A DNA stretch of 64,000 nt from positions 2,480,001-2,544,000 of the forward strand of contig NZ_CP007790.1 in NCBI RefSeq assembly GCF_000835165.1, in the 5' to 3' direction. A model generated the notes under the pieces. That model was not told the origin of the DNA, made no database searches, and saw only the letters and a program-made list of their open reading frames with translations. This document shows positions 28,602-36,495 of this stretch, piece after piece. The translations under genes were made by a program, and so were the position numbers. The stretch comes from Corynebacterium marinum DSM 44953. Lineage in GTDB: Bacteria; Actinomycetota; Actinomycetes; Mycobacteriales; Mycobacteriaceae. How positions within the stretch are numbered: the first letter of the stretch is position 1; every line of letters starts with the position of its first letter.

Positions 28602-28808
28602 ATGATCAAGCATTACGTCGTCGAAGGCATGACCTCCGATCAGTCCCGCGCCTCGGTGGAGGGCGAGATCAACGATCTCCCCGGCACTCAGGGCGTGGAG
28701 GTGAACCTGTCTGCCGGCACTGTGTCGGTGACCGGCGAGGGCTTCACCGACGCCGACATCGCCCATGCGGTGGAGACTGCGGGTTACGTGCTGCGGCTCG
28801 AGGACTAG
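28602..28808 (+). CDS. HMA-domain copper-chaperone paralogue lacking CXXC
   Basis: A 68-aa heavy-metal-associated (CopZ-like) domain with the usual fold: VEGMT...ASVEGEINDL, VEVNLSAGTVSVTGEGFTDADIAHAVETAGY. The metal-binding loop is GMTSDQSRAS: both cysteines are serine (S12, S15; codons TCC and TCC, one change each from TGC). The neighbouring intact chaperone at 39871 has [10 protein letters not shown] at the same place. It should fold but not hold Cu(I) by thiolates. ATG 28602 has GAAAGGA upstream; no CsoR-like palindrome precedes it. Its stop codon TAG lies in the CTAG flank of the adjacent IS, so the insertion did not alter the protein. Confidence 0.85.
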   Translation: MIKHYVVEGMTSDQSRASVEGEINDLPGTQGVEVNLSAGTVSVTGEGFTDADIAHAVETAGYVLRLED

Positions 28809-29813
28809 GTCGTGTTACGAAAATCCGGTGAGTGACACCGGTGTGTCATAAACGGCAACGAGGGTTTCCCCACGCACGCTGTTGGTGTCGAATCATCAAC
28901 GCTTGCAAGGAAACCCTCGTTGCCTACTTTACCGCCCTCGGCACGCCACGACCTCACCGATGCCGAATGGGCCCTGCTCGCCGCATTCCTGCCCACCCCG
29001 TCTCGGCGGGGCCGTCCCCCCACCTGGGACCTACGATCCCTGGTCAACGGCATCTTCTTTAGGGTGCGTACCGGCTGTCCGTGGCGCGACGTCCCTGAAC
29101 GCTACGGCCCCTGGTGGCGGGTCTACCACCTGTTTGTCCGTCTCCGGGCTGACGGGGTGTGGACGAACGTGCACACCCGGCTGCTGTCTCATGCCCAGGA
29201 GAAGGGACAACTGTCCTGGGAGGTCAGCGTGGATTCCACCACCAGCCGCGGGCACGTCCACGCCGCCGGCGCGCGTGCCGACAGCGCAGTCCGGCACCCG
29301 GATGAGCCAGCCGATCACGGGTTCGGCCGCTCCCGGGGCGGGTGGTAAACCAAGATCCACGTCGGTATCGACGCCGGTTGCGGGGTGATGTCGTTTCTCA
29401 TCACACCCGGCCAGACAGGGGATGGTCCGCAGATGATGCCGGTGATCGAGAACATCCGGGTGCCGTCCGCCGGGCGTGGCCGGCCGCGGCGTCGACCCGA
29501 CCGGGTGCTGGCGGACAAGGCGTACTCCTCACGGGCCAACCGAAAGTATCTGAGGTCAAGGGGCATCAAGGCGACGATCTCCCAGCCGAAGGACCAGCTC
29601 GCGAACCGGCGGCGCCGGGGATCGGCCGGTGGCCGACCTCCGGCCTTCGACACCGTGGCCTACCGGCGGCGTAATGCCGTGGAGCGGGGAATCAACCGGA
29701 TCAAGCAGCACCGCGGGTGTGCCACCCGGTTCGACAAGTTAGCGGTGCACTTCGAGGCAACCGTTCAGGTGGCGGTGATCCGGTACTGGCTGAAACGACT
29801 TTCGTAACACCGC
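28809..29813 (+). mobile_element. IS5-type insertion sequence, copy 1
   Basis: A 1005-bp element flanked by CTAG on each side (28805-28808 and 29814-29817). Terminal inverted repeats are about 15 bp: GTCGTGTTACGAAA at the left and, inverted, GCGGTGTTACGAAA at the right. The transposase is on the plus strand. A second, diverged copy in opposite orientation is at 37326-39791. This copy is inactive because its transposase has an internal stop. Confidence 0.9.
28920..29807 (+). pseudogene. IS5-family transposase with internal stop
   Basis: 295 codons encode an IS5-family DDE transposase: MPTLPPSARHDLTDAEWALL, SLVNGIFFRVRTGCPWRDVPERYGPWWRVY, DSTTSRGHVHAAG, then ADKAYSSRANRKYLRSRGI and NRIKQHRGCATRFDKLAVHF. 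The frame is broken by TAA at 29346-29348 in GRSRGGW-stop-TKIHVG. The other copy has serine at that place (GGWSTKIHVG), so a single TCA-to-TAA change explains it. No frameshift is present. Both halves stay in one frame, so only suppression could give a full product. Confidence 0.9.
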
Positions 29814-29852
29814 CTAGTGGGGGTGTGCTGGTGTGGAGTGGGTGTGGGCGGT

Positions 29853-30665
29853 TCAGGAATCGAGAACCCGGGCGCTGCGAAATCCGCGGGCGGTGAGGTA
29901 GACGATGAGCGCACTGGCGGCCACAGTGGTGGAGAAAATAAGGGCAAGGACGGGCAGTGCCCATTCGTGCAGGAGCATGAGGCAGGGGGCTGTCAACAGT
30001 GACGGTGCGATCGCGAGGAGGCGGATGGGTCCGCCGTTCATCCCTGCCCGCGATTCCAGGCTGCGTGGATACAGTAGTGCCCCGAACAGGGTGGCGGTTG
30101 CAGACCAGATGCCCAGCGACAGGGGGAGGATGAGTAGTGCAGCCACGAATGGGAAGGTCACTGATACGGATATGCCCGTGATCAGCGCCACGAGAATGGT
30201 TGCGGTGGTGAATCCGGTGGCTGCCATGGCCCAGGAGGCTGTGGTGAGGATGAGACTGGCTCCCAGGTAGGACTGGAAGAGGCGACGGCGTGGGATCGGC
30301 CCGGCCAGAAGGACTTCGATGCCGCCGCCGTGGATGTCATCGGCGACGACTCCCGGGAGGGTCAGTGTCGCGACGATTCCGACCAGGGCGCCCAGCAGGA
30401 CCGGTGTCATGATCAGCAAGTAGGAGGCGATCGGCTGGACCTCGCCCAGGCTGTCGCGGACGGTGGCGAGGTGGAGGGTCTGGTTCGGGATCATGGTCTC
30501 CATGCCGGGCCTCATGTCGACGTTGCCGGCTCCGAGGAGGGCAAGTATCCCGATGCCGGCTCCGACCAGTGCGGAAAGCCAGAGTGTCATGCCGCCCTGC
30601 TGGATCCACGCCCGCTTCGCGAACGCCTGAACCTGATGAGGTGTGGCGGTGGTGGCTCGGGTCAT
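29853..30665 (-). CDS. ABC-2 type exporter permease
   Basis: A 270-aa membrane protein with about six helices: TLWLSALVGAGIGILALLG, SYLLIMTPVLLGALVGIVATL, TTASWAMAATGFTTATILVAL, FPFVAALLILPLSLGIWSA, and two near the C-terminus. Between helices two and three, VVADDIHGGGIEVLLAGPIPRRRLFQSYLGA is the coupling segment typical of ABC-2 permeases. It is last in the operon; its start overlaps the ATPase stop by four bases. The IS right end lies only 40 bp beyond the stop. Substrate unknown. Confidence 0.85.
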   Translation of the reverse strand: MTRATTATPHQVQAFAKRAWIQQGGMTLWLSALVGAGIGILALLGAGNVDMRPGMETMIPNQTLHLATVRDSLGEVQPIASYLLIMTPVLLGALVGIVATLTLPGVVADDIHGGGIEVLLAGPIPRRRLFQSYLGASLILTTASWAMAATGFTTATILVALITGISVSVTFPFVAALLILPLSLGIWSATATLFGALLYPRSLESRAGMNGGPIRLLAIAPSLLTAPCLMLLHEWALPVLALIFSTTVAASALIVYLTARGFRSARVLDS

Positions 30666-31381
30666 GATGATGCTCCTAGTGACTGCAGGATCTGCGTCTC
30701 GGTGATGGCAGTGCCGTCGCTGCCCAGGGTCAGCACGTCACGTCCATCGACGATGAGGAAACGGGACGCGAGTTCCAGCGCCTCCGGGACACTGTGGGTG
30801 GAGTAGAGCACCGTCCGGGTTGTGCCCCACTCGTGCAGGAGTGCGCGGGTCTCAGCGGCGTAGACCGGGTCGAGGCCCGTCAGGGGCTCGTCGAGCACCA
30901 CAAACTCTGGATCTGTCATCGCCAATCGTGCGAGATCCACGCGTTGACGCTGCCCGCGACTGAGCGCGGACACGCGTTTGTCGAGGATCGGTTCAAGATC
31001 GAAACGTCCGATCAACTCCGCCTCTGCTATCAGGGATATCTGCGGAAGGCTGGCGTTGATCGTGCGCCAGAACGACAGGTTCTGCGCGACACTGAGCCCG
31101 GAAGACAGGGCGGATTTATGCCCGAGATAACCAACCCGGGACCGTACCGCAGCCCCGTCCGCCACCTCTTCACCCAGCACGACGCAGCGTCCTGACAGCG
31201 GGGGGATGATGCCGCAGAGGGTGCGCATGAGTGTAGTCTTGCCCGACCCATTGCGCCCCAGCAGGGCGGTGATGCCTGGGTGGAGTCGAAGCTGGAGGGG
31301 GCCCAGGACCGCGGTGTCGTCGTATCCTGCGATCATATCGTCGGCCCGGGCGGTGATAAGTTCGCTGCCTTCTGGGGTCAT
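30662..31381 (-). CDS. ABC transporter ATP-binding protein
   Basis: A 239-aa ABC ATPase of the ABC-2/drug-exporter group. Walker A is LLGRNGSGKTTL, the signature LSRGQRQRVDLARLAM, Walker B EFVVLDEPLTGLD and the switch histidine STHSVPEAL. The Q-loop is atypical, around VGYLGHKSALSSGLSV (His in place of the usual Gln). Middle gene of a three-gene operon, overlapping both neighbours by four bases. Lower GC than core neighbours, in keeping with the accessory island. Confidence 0.92.
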   Translation of the reverse strand: MTPEGSELITARADDMIAGYDDTAVLGPLQLRLHPGITALLGRNGSGKTTLMRTLCGIIPPLSGRCVVLGEEVADGAAVRSRVGYLGHKSALSSGLSVAQNLSFWRTINASLPQISLIAEAELIGRFDLEPILDKRVSALSRGQRQRVDLARLAMTDPEFVVLDEPLTGLDPVYAAETRALLHEWGTTRTVLYSTHSVPEALELASRFLIVDGRDVLTLGSDGTAITETQILQSLGASS

Positions 31382-31920
31382 GGTGTCGTCTTTTCGGCCG
31401 GGCGGGGAATCATGATGGTCGTCAGTGCACGGCGGCGCCGGTTATGGCCGGCGGTGTTGGCCATCAGGGGGCGGAGCGCTGTCATAACCGCCTGCGAAAA
31501 GACCTCGACTTCGGTATCGGTCGCCCAGAAATCCGCCAGCGCGAAGCTCACCTGATCTTTGGCCAGATCAGGCACACCCTGGTCGAGATAGTCCCCGAAA
31601 TCCCGGATCACCCCGGAGGCGAACACGGTGAACGCCGCCAGGATCTCTTCGGGGGTCAATGAGGCTAGTTCGTCTGCCGTGGGGTTGGTGAGTTCTTCGG
31701 CCACCTTGTAGGTCTTTTCGCTTGTGCCTCTGACTGGTCGTTCCTCCACCACTTCAATGAGGCCGTGGTCGACGAGATGGGCGATGTGTCGGTAAAGGGT
31801 TGCGATGGGAACATCAGGGAGTCGGTCGTGGAGCTGGCGGGTGGTGGATCCGTCGGTGGCGAGCAGTGTCTGGACGATGCGGAGGCGAACAGGGTGGAGA
31901 AGCGCGGAGGAGGTGGCCAT
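31378..31920 (-). CDS. winged-helix regulator of the ABC operon
   Basis: A 180-aa ArsR-like winged-helix protein leading the operon. The DNA-binding part (about 1-75) reads LHPVRLRIVQTLLATDGSTTRQLHDRLPDVPIATLYRHIAHLVDHGLIEVVEER. The remaining 100 residues are helical (ADELASLTPEEILAAFTVFA) and probably form a dimer or sensor domain. Such regulators often repress an adjacent ABC-2 exporter. ATG 31920 has TATCAT six bases upstream (plus ATGATA 31927-31932), implying a leaderless transcript; a TGATATCA palindrome overlaps that -10. Confidence 0.85.
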   Translation of the reverse strand: MATSSALLHPVRLRIVQTLLATDGSTTRQLHDRLPDVPIATLYRHIAHLVDHGLIEVVEERPVRGTSEKTYKVAEELTNPTADELASLTPEEILAAFTVFASGVIRDFGDYLDQGVPDLAKDQVSFALADFWATDTEVEVFSQAVMTALRPLMANTAGHNRRRRALTTIMIPRPAEKTTP

Positions 31921-31926
31921 ACCCCA

Positions 31927-31940
31927 ATGATATCAGTATC
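31927..31940 (-). promoter_or_regulatory. leaderless promoter and operator candidate of the ABC operon
   Basis: The TATCAT -10 hexamer (plus 31927-31932) is six bases before the regulator ATG and overlaps the 8-bp palindrome TGATATCA (31928-31935); GTATCAAT follows. Autorepression by the winged-helix protein would block the -10 directly. From here to 32047 there is AT-rich DNA with no gene. Confidence 0.45.
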
Positions 31941-32053
31941 AATAATGATAGGAAAAGATAAGGCGATCTTAATGTCACTTTAGTGGTCTTAACCACCGTT
32001 GACGTAACCTAGAATAAATAACGTGTTAAGTGACAGACCGGGAATTTCTCCGC

Positions 32054-32104
32054 TGTGACTCGCAGCTTCGTTTGGCGGCTTTTTAGCAACTTCAGATGGC
32101 GGTT
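32054..32104 (+). repeat. transposon left terminal repeat
   Basis: 51 bp matching the right end, inverted, at 43 positions. Inside are two direct repeats about 23 bp long: GCAGCTTCGTTTGGCGG (from 32062) and GCAACTTCAGATGGCGG (from 32086). These look like two transposase binding sites. Confidence 0.88.
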
Positions 32105-32151
32105 TTAAATGTAGGCGTGCCCATGCCAACAGCACCCTTTAGGGTGGAACC

Positions 32152-32541
32152 ATGACTGATGAGCAGCCTGGCCGCCGGGTGACATATGTGACCTGGAATC
32201 TCGTGGCCACAGGTGTGCTCGGAGTCTTGGCGTTCGGAGACGTAGCTCCCGCCCTGGTAGATGACCCCAGGTCCCCGGTTCTGTGGGTTATCAGTGCGGC
32301 TGTCGTAGCGGCCGTGGCGTGGGCCGTGTGGAAACGTCGCCGTCGACCCACCTGGCTTCTTCCACGTCTTTACCTATTCAGCGTGATTCCAGTGGGGCTT
32401 GCCTTGCTGCTGACGAACGCGATGACCGCGTTCTGGCTCGGTGCCATCTGGTTGTTGATCATCCCGGCCCTCCTGAGCGGTGACTGGCTGGACCGATGGC
32501 TAGGCGCTCCTGTTCAACCGCCATCAACACCTCACCGCTAA
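32152..32541 (+). CDS. small membrane protein carried by the transposon
   Basis: A 129-aa hydrophobic protein of unknown function, between the left terminal repeat and tniB. It has about three or four helices: VTWNLVATGVLGVLAFGDVA, SPVLWVISAAVVAAVAWAVW, LYLFSVIPVGLALLLTNAM and FWLGAIWLLIIPALLS, separated by a basic loop KRRRRPTW. ATG 32152 follows AGGGTGGAACC. It converges on tniB. It may be passenger cargo; no link to cadmium can be shown. Confidence 0.65.
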   Translation: MTDEQPGRRVTYVTWNLVATGVLGVLAFGDVAPALVDDPRSPVLWVISAAVVAAVAWAVWKRRRRPTWLLPRLYLFSVIPVGLALLLTNAMTAFWLGAIWLLIIPALLSGDWLDRWLGAPVQPPSTPHR

Positions 32542-32552
32542 TATCAGTTCTT

Positions 32553-33365
32553 TTAGGTGATGCCGATGACCAGCGTGGAGCGGGCTGCTTCGACGACATC
32601 ATCGGTGATGGTGGTCAACTCGTTGATCTTCATGATCCGTTGCATCTGGGTGAACAGCCGGTCGACGAGGCGGAAGTTGCCGCGGGTGATCCGGGCGATC
32701 GCGGCGATGGCCTGGGCGTCGGTGAAGTCTTCGGTGTTGAGGTCCTGGCCGAGGGCGCGCCACCGGCGTTCGAGGACGAAGACCAGTTCTTCCTCGGCCA
32801 GGGGGCGGTATTCATGCGCGAAGCCGACCCGGCTGTAGAGCTGGGGAAACCGGCTGAATTTCCGCTCCATGCCGGGCATGCCGATCAAGATCAGGGCGAT
32901 GTTGGTGCGGTCGAAGCGATCGCGCATCATCTCCAGGGCGGTGGGGTTGAGGCGCTCGGATTCGTCGATGATGATCATGTCGAGGTACTTGTTCAACCGC
33001 GAGGTCGGTCGTGCCACCTCGCCACTGTTGATCAGGTGTTGTTCGATGCAGATGGCGACCCGGTCGCTGAGATGGGCGAGGTCTTCCCTGATCCGCTTCG
33101 GGGTAGTGGCGACCTCCGGGGTGTAGAAGACCGTGCGTTTATGCGCCAGGGCTGCATAGACCTGAAAATCCGAGTCATCTCTGGGGCCCCAGTCCTCCAG
33201 CAGGGTCTCGGCCACCGGCCAGTGGGCATAATGCCGGGCGGAGAGTGTTTTCCCGGTGCCGGCCTGCCCGTAGCAAATGCCGATGGTGCGTTGCCGGCGC
33301 ACCGCGTCGGCGAATTCGACGAACCGACGGTGTTGTTTGGTGGCGATGAAGCGGTGCGGGGACAT
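32553..33365 (-). CDS. tniB: TniB-like AAA ATPase transposition protein
   Basis: A 270-aa AAA-type ATPase related to TniB, IstB and MuB, which selects target DNA and activates the transposase. Walker A is CYGQAGTGKTLSAR and Walker B LDMIIIDESERL; a sensor-like IALILIGMPGMERKF follows, then an arginine-containing C-terminal helical region. ATG 33365 overlaps the tniA stop by one base (TGATG), with AGGAGGA just upstream. Works with TniA at the terminal repeats. Confidence 0.92.
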   Translation of the reverse strand: MSPHRFIATKQHRRFVEFADAVRRQRTIGICYGQAGTGKTLSARHYAHWPVAETLLEDWGPRDDSDFQVYAALAHKRTVFYTPEVATTPKRIREDLAHLSDRVAICIEQHLINSGEVARPTSRLNKYLDMIIIDESERLNPTALEMMRDRFDRTNIALILIGMPGMERKFSRFPQLYSRVGFAHEYRPLAEEELVFVLERRWRALGQDLNTEDFTDAQAIAAIARITRGNFRLVDRLFTQMQRIMKINELTTITDDVVEAARSTLVIGIT

Positions 33366-34828
33366 CAATCCTCCTCCAGATAGGTACGCAGCTTCGGCTT
33401 CTTCCTGGCTGGTGTCCCGGATGGTGATGGTTCCGGGCTCGTGGGTCTGGGACGGGGGTTATGGTCGGCGACCACGGCGATGCGTTCATTGATCTGCTCG
33501 CGTAACTGTCGGCGTCGTGCCCGCCTAGCGGCCTGGATGTCTTTGAGACTGACGGTGGCGGCAGCGTGGTCGGGGTCGACGGCGGTACAGATGTACTGGT
33601 CGTGGTGGAAGACTTTGATCTCGGAGATATCGCGTGGGTCGTAGCGGATGACCACGGGTTCTTTGACGTAGGCCGCCAGCAGTGGGGAGAGATACCGCAA
33701 CCCCTGGAAATGCACCCCATCGCGGTGGACGACCCGCGGTGTCGCCACGGTGAGCAGCAACAGGTTGAGATCGTCAATCGAGTCGGGCAGACGTGGCAGC
33801 CAACCGGTGCCGAGCCAGGCCTGCTGCGGGGTGGTGTTAATCTCCGGGTGAATCCGCTGGTGGTAGGTGCTACTGATAAACGCCCCGATGGCGGCATCCA
33901 GCTCCGGGAGAGTCAGCACCGGTTCGGGACGCCGGTGTCCTGGTGCGAGATAACCGGGCAATTCGGCCAGGAGCTCGGTGTTAAGGGTGCGGAAGATCCG
34001 CTCGATCTTGCCGCGTCCCTGGGGGCGGGCGACCGCGGAGTAGATGATCTCAAAGTGCAGGTCCCTCGCGGTTTGGGCGAGGTGATGGCTGGTGAAATCC
34101 GGGCCGTGATCGACATAGAGCACGTCCGGGATCCCGCACATCGGCCACTCGGGATCACGTTTGGGCCAGATTCCCTGCCGCAGCGCCAGGGCGGTGTTCA
34201 TCGCCGAGGGGGCACCGAGAAAGACCAGGTAACCGCAGACCGCGCGGGAGTAGTCATCCAGGATCACCGTCAACCAGGGGCGGGCGGGGGCACCGTTGGC
34301 GTCCCGAATGAGGAGGTCGAGTGCGGTGTGATCGGCCTGCCAGGTGGCATTGGCCCGCTCGGCCCGGTGTCGCCAGACCAGCTCGAAGGTGTCCCGGTAG
34401 GCCACTGGCCCCTGGTGGGCGAGGGTGAGCAGGCCCGGATCCAGGTCACCGATGATCGAGCGGACGGTGCTGGAGGAGACGGTGTTCCAGCCCTGTTCGG
34501 CGGCGACCGCCTTGGCCCTGCGGGTGATCGCCGCTCCTGTCAGCCGTGGTCTGATCAGGGCCAACCCCTCGATCAGGGCATGGAGTTCCGGATGGATCCG
34601 TCGCCCCCGGGGTGCTGGTTGGACCGGGGATAACCCGGCTATTCCCTCGGTGCGGTAGGCCGCGTGCCAGCGCTGCAGGGTCCGTAACCCGATCCCTGCC
34701 TGGGTGGCCAGCCGGGTCAACGGGATCCCGTCCTCGACGTGTCGGCGCAGTATCTCCCAGCGGGCGGCGGCGGTGTGTTCACGTGCGGAGACGCCGGTGG
34801 GTGTCTGGGACCTGCCGCCTGCGCTCAT
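33365..34828 (-). CDS. tniA: TniA-like DDE transposase
   Basis: A 487-aa Mu/TniA-type transposase. An N-terminal helix-turn-helix (about 20-70, LTRLATQAGIGLRTLQRWHAAY) and a second HTH-like part precede the integrase core: D in NATWQADHTALDLLI, D in VLYVDHGPDFTSHH and E in GRGKIERIFRTLN form the DDE triad. The C-terminal part (from about 350) is a Mu-transpos_C-like domain with a basic, Pro-rich tail (RPRPTSPEPSPSGTPARKK) that probably contacts TniB. Intact and full length. Confidence 0.93.
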   Translation of the reverse strand: MSAGGRSQTPTGVSAREHTAAARWEILRRHVEDGIPLTRLATQAGIGLRTLQRWHAAYRTEGIAGLSPVQPAPRGRRIHPELHALIEGLALIRPRLTGAAITRRAKAVAAEQGWNTVSSSTVRSIIGDLDPGLLTLAHQGPVAYRDTFELVWRHRAERANATWQADHTALDLLIRDANGAPARPWLTVILDDYSRAVCGYLVFLGAPSAMNTALALRQGIWPKRDPEWPMCGIPDVLYVDHGPDFTSHHLAQTARDLHFEIIYSAVARPQGRGKIERIFRTLNTELLAELPGYLAPGHRRPEPVLTLPELDAAIGAFISSTYHQRIHPEINTTPQQAWLGTGWLPRLPDSIDDLNLLLLTVATPRVVHRDGVHFQGLRYLSPLLAAYVKEPVVIRYDPRDISEIKVFHHDQYICTAVDPDHAAATVSLKDIQAARRARRRQLREQINERIAVVADHNPRPRPTSPEPSPSGTPARKKPKLRTYLEED

Positions 34829-34830
34829 GA

Positions 34831-34985
34831 CTACTCCACCCGGTTCGTTTCCCGCCGACGTCGGGGTGGGGTGACTCCGGCCTCGCGGCGCAAGGTCCGG
34901 CAGGCGGTGGTGCGGCTCACACCTAGAACTGTACCGATCTAGGCGAGGGTCATGTCTTTGTGCTCATAGCAGTTTCCGCGCGGTG
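34831..34985 (-). pseudogene. C-terminal remnant of a serine resolvase
   Basis: Directly upstream of tniA the minus strand encodes MTLA-stop-IGTVLGVSRTTACRTL followed by RREAGVTPPRRRRETNRVE and TAG at 34831-34833. IGTVLGVSRTTACRTL is the C-terminal helix-turn-helix of Tn3/Tn552-type resolvases. An in-frame TAG (near 34939) interrupts it and no catalytic domain is found upstream, so this is a relic. The end at 34985 is approximate. It shows that the element once had a different resolvase next to tniA. Confidence 0.6.
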
Positions 34986-35161
34986 CGCAGTGTATCTCCA
35001 CTCAGGAGCGGGGCGGGCCCCTCGGGCGGCCTCGAGCCCGGCTGGGGTTTTCAGAACTCGTCTGTCTAGCTGCCTATCGTGACCTGGGCGAGTGAAGTCG
35101 AATTCTGACATTCTGATGCCAGTACTCACCTGCACTGTCCGTCATTTTTCAGAAGCCATGT

Positions 35162-35785
35162 TCACTCACCAGCACCAGGAGCGAGGTCCTGTCCTTCGGC
35201 GGTGTGGGTATCTACCGGTCGGGGAGGTAGGTACCGGTAGAGGGTGGTGCGGGCAATGTTTGTTTTCTCCACGATCTCGCGCATCGAGAATCCTTCATTG
35301 CGCAGATGCTCGGCATATTTCAACTTGTCTGGGTCGACCACACTGGGCCTGCCCACCCGCTTGCCCTTCGCCGTGGCCACGGCTCGGGCGTGAGCTGCGC
35401 GCTCGAGGGCGTAGGTGCGTTCCATCTGCCCGAACAACGACAGGATCACCACCGCCAGTTGGGCCATCGGATCATGAGGGTCGGAGGAATCGACCTTGAT
35501 CGGATCGGCCAGGGTGCGTACCCCGACCTCGCGCTCCTGGAGGTCGTGGATCAGGTTGAGGGTGTCGCGAACGGTGCGCCCCAACCGGTCGAGGGTGTGG
35601 ACGACGATGACATCACCCGCGCGAGCTTGATCCAGTGCCTTGTGGAGTCCCGGGCGGTTGGTGGTGGATCCGGATTTCTTGTCGACGTAGATGTATTTGT
35701 CCGCAATACCTTCCTGGCGCAGCGCGTCGACCTGACGGTCGAGGTCTTGTTTTGCGGTCGACACTCGGGCATATCCGATCTTCAT
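35162..35785 (-). CDS. tnpR: serine recombinase/resolvase
   Basis: A 207-aa small serine recombinase that would resolve transposition cointegrates. Catalytic domain MKIGYARVSTAKQDLDRQ with Ser9, then VVHTLDRLGRTVRDTLNLI and FGQMERTYALERAAHAR. The C-terminal DNA-binding domain carries KRVGRPSVVDPDKLKYAEHLRNEG and the HTH SMREIVEKTNIARTTLYRYL. ATG 35785 has no strong ribosome site. Two long palindromes at 35871-35930, just upstream, are likely its binding sites. Intact. Confidence 0.93.
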   Translation of the reverse strand: MKIGYARVSTAKQDLDRQVDALRQEGIADKYIYVDKKSGSTTNRPGLHKALDQARAGDVIVVHTLDRLGRTVRDTLNLIHDLQEREVGVRTLADPIKVDSSDPHDPMAQLAVVILSLFGQMERTYALERAAHARAVATAKGKRVGRPSVVDPDKLKYAEHLRNEGFSMREIVEKTNIARTTLYRYLPPRPVDTHTAEGQDLAPGAGE

Positions 35786-35870
35786 GCCGAAATCGTACCG
35801 GAAGTATATTCCGCAACGGGTCTGACGGGACAGTCTATTGGGATAACTTGTGGAACAGGCGCGTCCTGGG

Positions 35871-35930
35871 ACAATGAATTTTCAATTCATTGTCAATAGA
35901 GGTGTCCCACTTCCAAGGAAGTGGGACACC
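35871..35930. promoter_or_regulatory. candidate resolution (res) site palindromes
   Basis: Two adjacent dyads lie upstream of the resolvase gene. ACAATGAATT-TTC-AATTCATTGT spans 35871-35893, and GGTGTCCCACTTCC-AA-GGAAGTGGGACACC spans 35901-35930 with perfect 14-bp arms. Their lengths (23 and 30 bp) and location match resolvase subsites. From 35935 to 36120 I see no gene, only GC-rich sequence leading to the cmtR promoter. Confidence 0.5.
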
Positions 35931-36122
35931 TTGATCGGTACGTGGGCCGCCGCTGGCCTGGGCCGGAAGCTGCCGGCAATAGCCCTCACCTTTAAATCAC
36001 GTCGGGAACACCGCCAACTAGGCAGCCACTTCCTTCCTGCGCAGTGAAGGCCTCAGCCTGAAAGTGCAGACGACCTCTGGCAACGACGCCACCCCATGTC
36101 GAAGTTAGTTCAGCAACAGCTG

Positions 36123-36146
36123 TATAGTTCAGCACATGCTGACTAT
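36123..36146 (+). promoter_or_regulatory. cmtR leaderless promoter with overlapping operator
   Basis: TATAGT at 36123-36128 is a good -10, seven bases before the cmtR ATG. The imperfect inverted repeat ATAGTTCAGCA / TGCTGACTAT (36124-36146) covers both the -10 and the first codons. A dimeric ArsR-family repressor bound here would block its own promoter. Confidence 0.55.
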
Positions 36147-36495
36147 TGCTTCTCGTCTAGACGTGATGAACCGGTTGGGTCGGGCCATGGCGGATCCGAC
36201 TCGTTCCCGCATTCTCCTGGCGCTGCTGGAGGGGCCGGCCTACCCGGCCGCTCTCGCCCAGGATCTGGAACTGACGCGCTCGAACGTGTCGAACCATCTC
36301 GCCTGCCTGAGGGACTGCGGAATTGTTGTCGCCGAACCGCAGGGGCGACAGACCCGCTACGAGATCGTTGATGCTCATCTGGCGCAGGCGTTGAACGCGT
36401 TGCTGGATATCACCCTGGCCGTCGATGACAACGCCGAATGCATCGACGTCGGATGCGCCGTACCTGGGTGTGTCACTGGACAGGAGAGTGCGTAG
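36136..36495 (+). CDS. cmtR: CmtR-type Cd(II)/Pb(II)-sensing ArsR repressor
   Basis: A 119-aa ArsR/SmtB-family metal sensor. The winged helix spans about 10-90 (LGRAMADPTRSRILLALLEG, LTRSNVSNHLACLRDCG). Cysteines 57, 61 and 102 fall exactly at the positions of the cadmium/lead ligands C57, C61 and C102 of Mycobacterium tuberculosis CmtR; two further cysteines lie at 107 and 112. Metal binding should release DNA and induce cadD, whose start overlaps the cmtR stop. Cargo of the transposon. Confidence 0.93.
   Translation: MLTIASRLDVMNRLGRAMADPTRSRILLALLEGPAYPAALAQDLELTRSNVSNHLACLRDCGIVVAEPQGRQTRYEIVDAHLAQALNALLDITLAVDDNAECIDVGCAVPGCVTGQESA

Noticed and set aside
35850..36047. 65-codon plus-strand frame between resolvase and cmtR
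   Set aside because: It spans the candidate res palindromes, has no ribosome site and no recognisable sequence.
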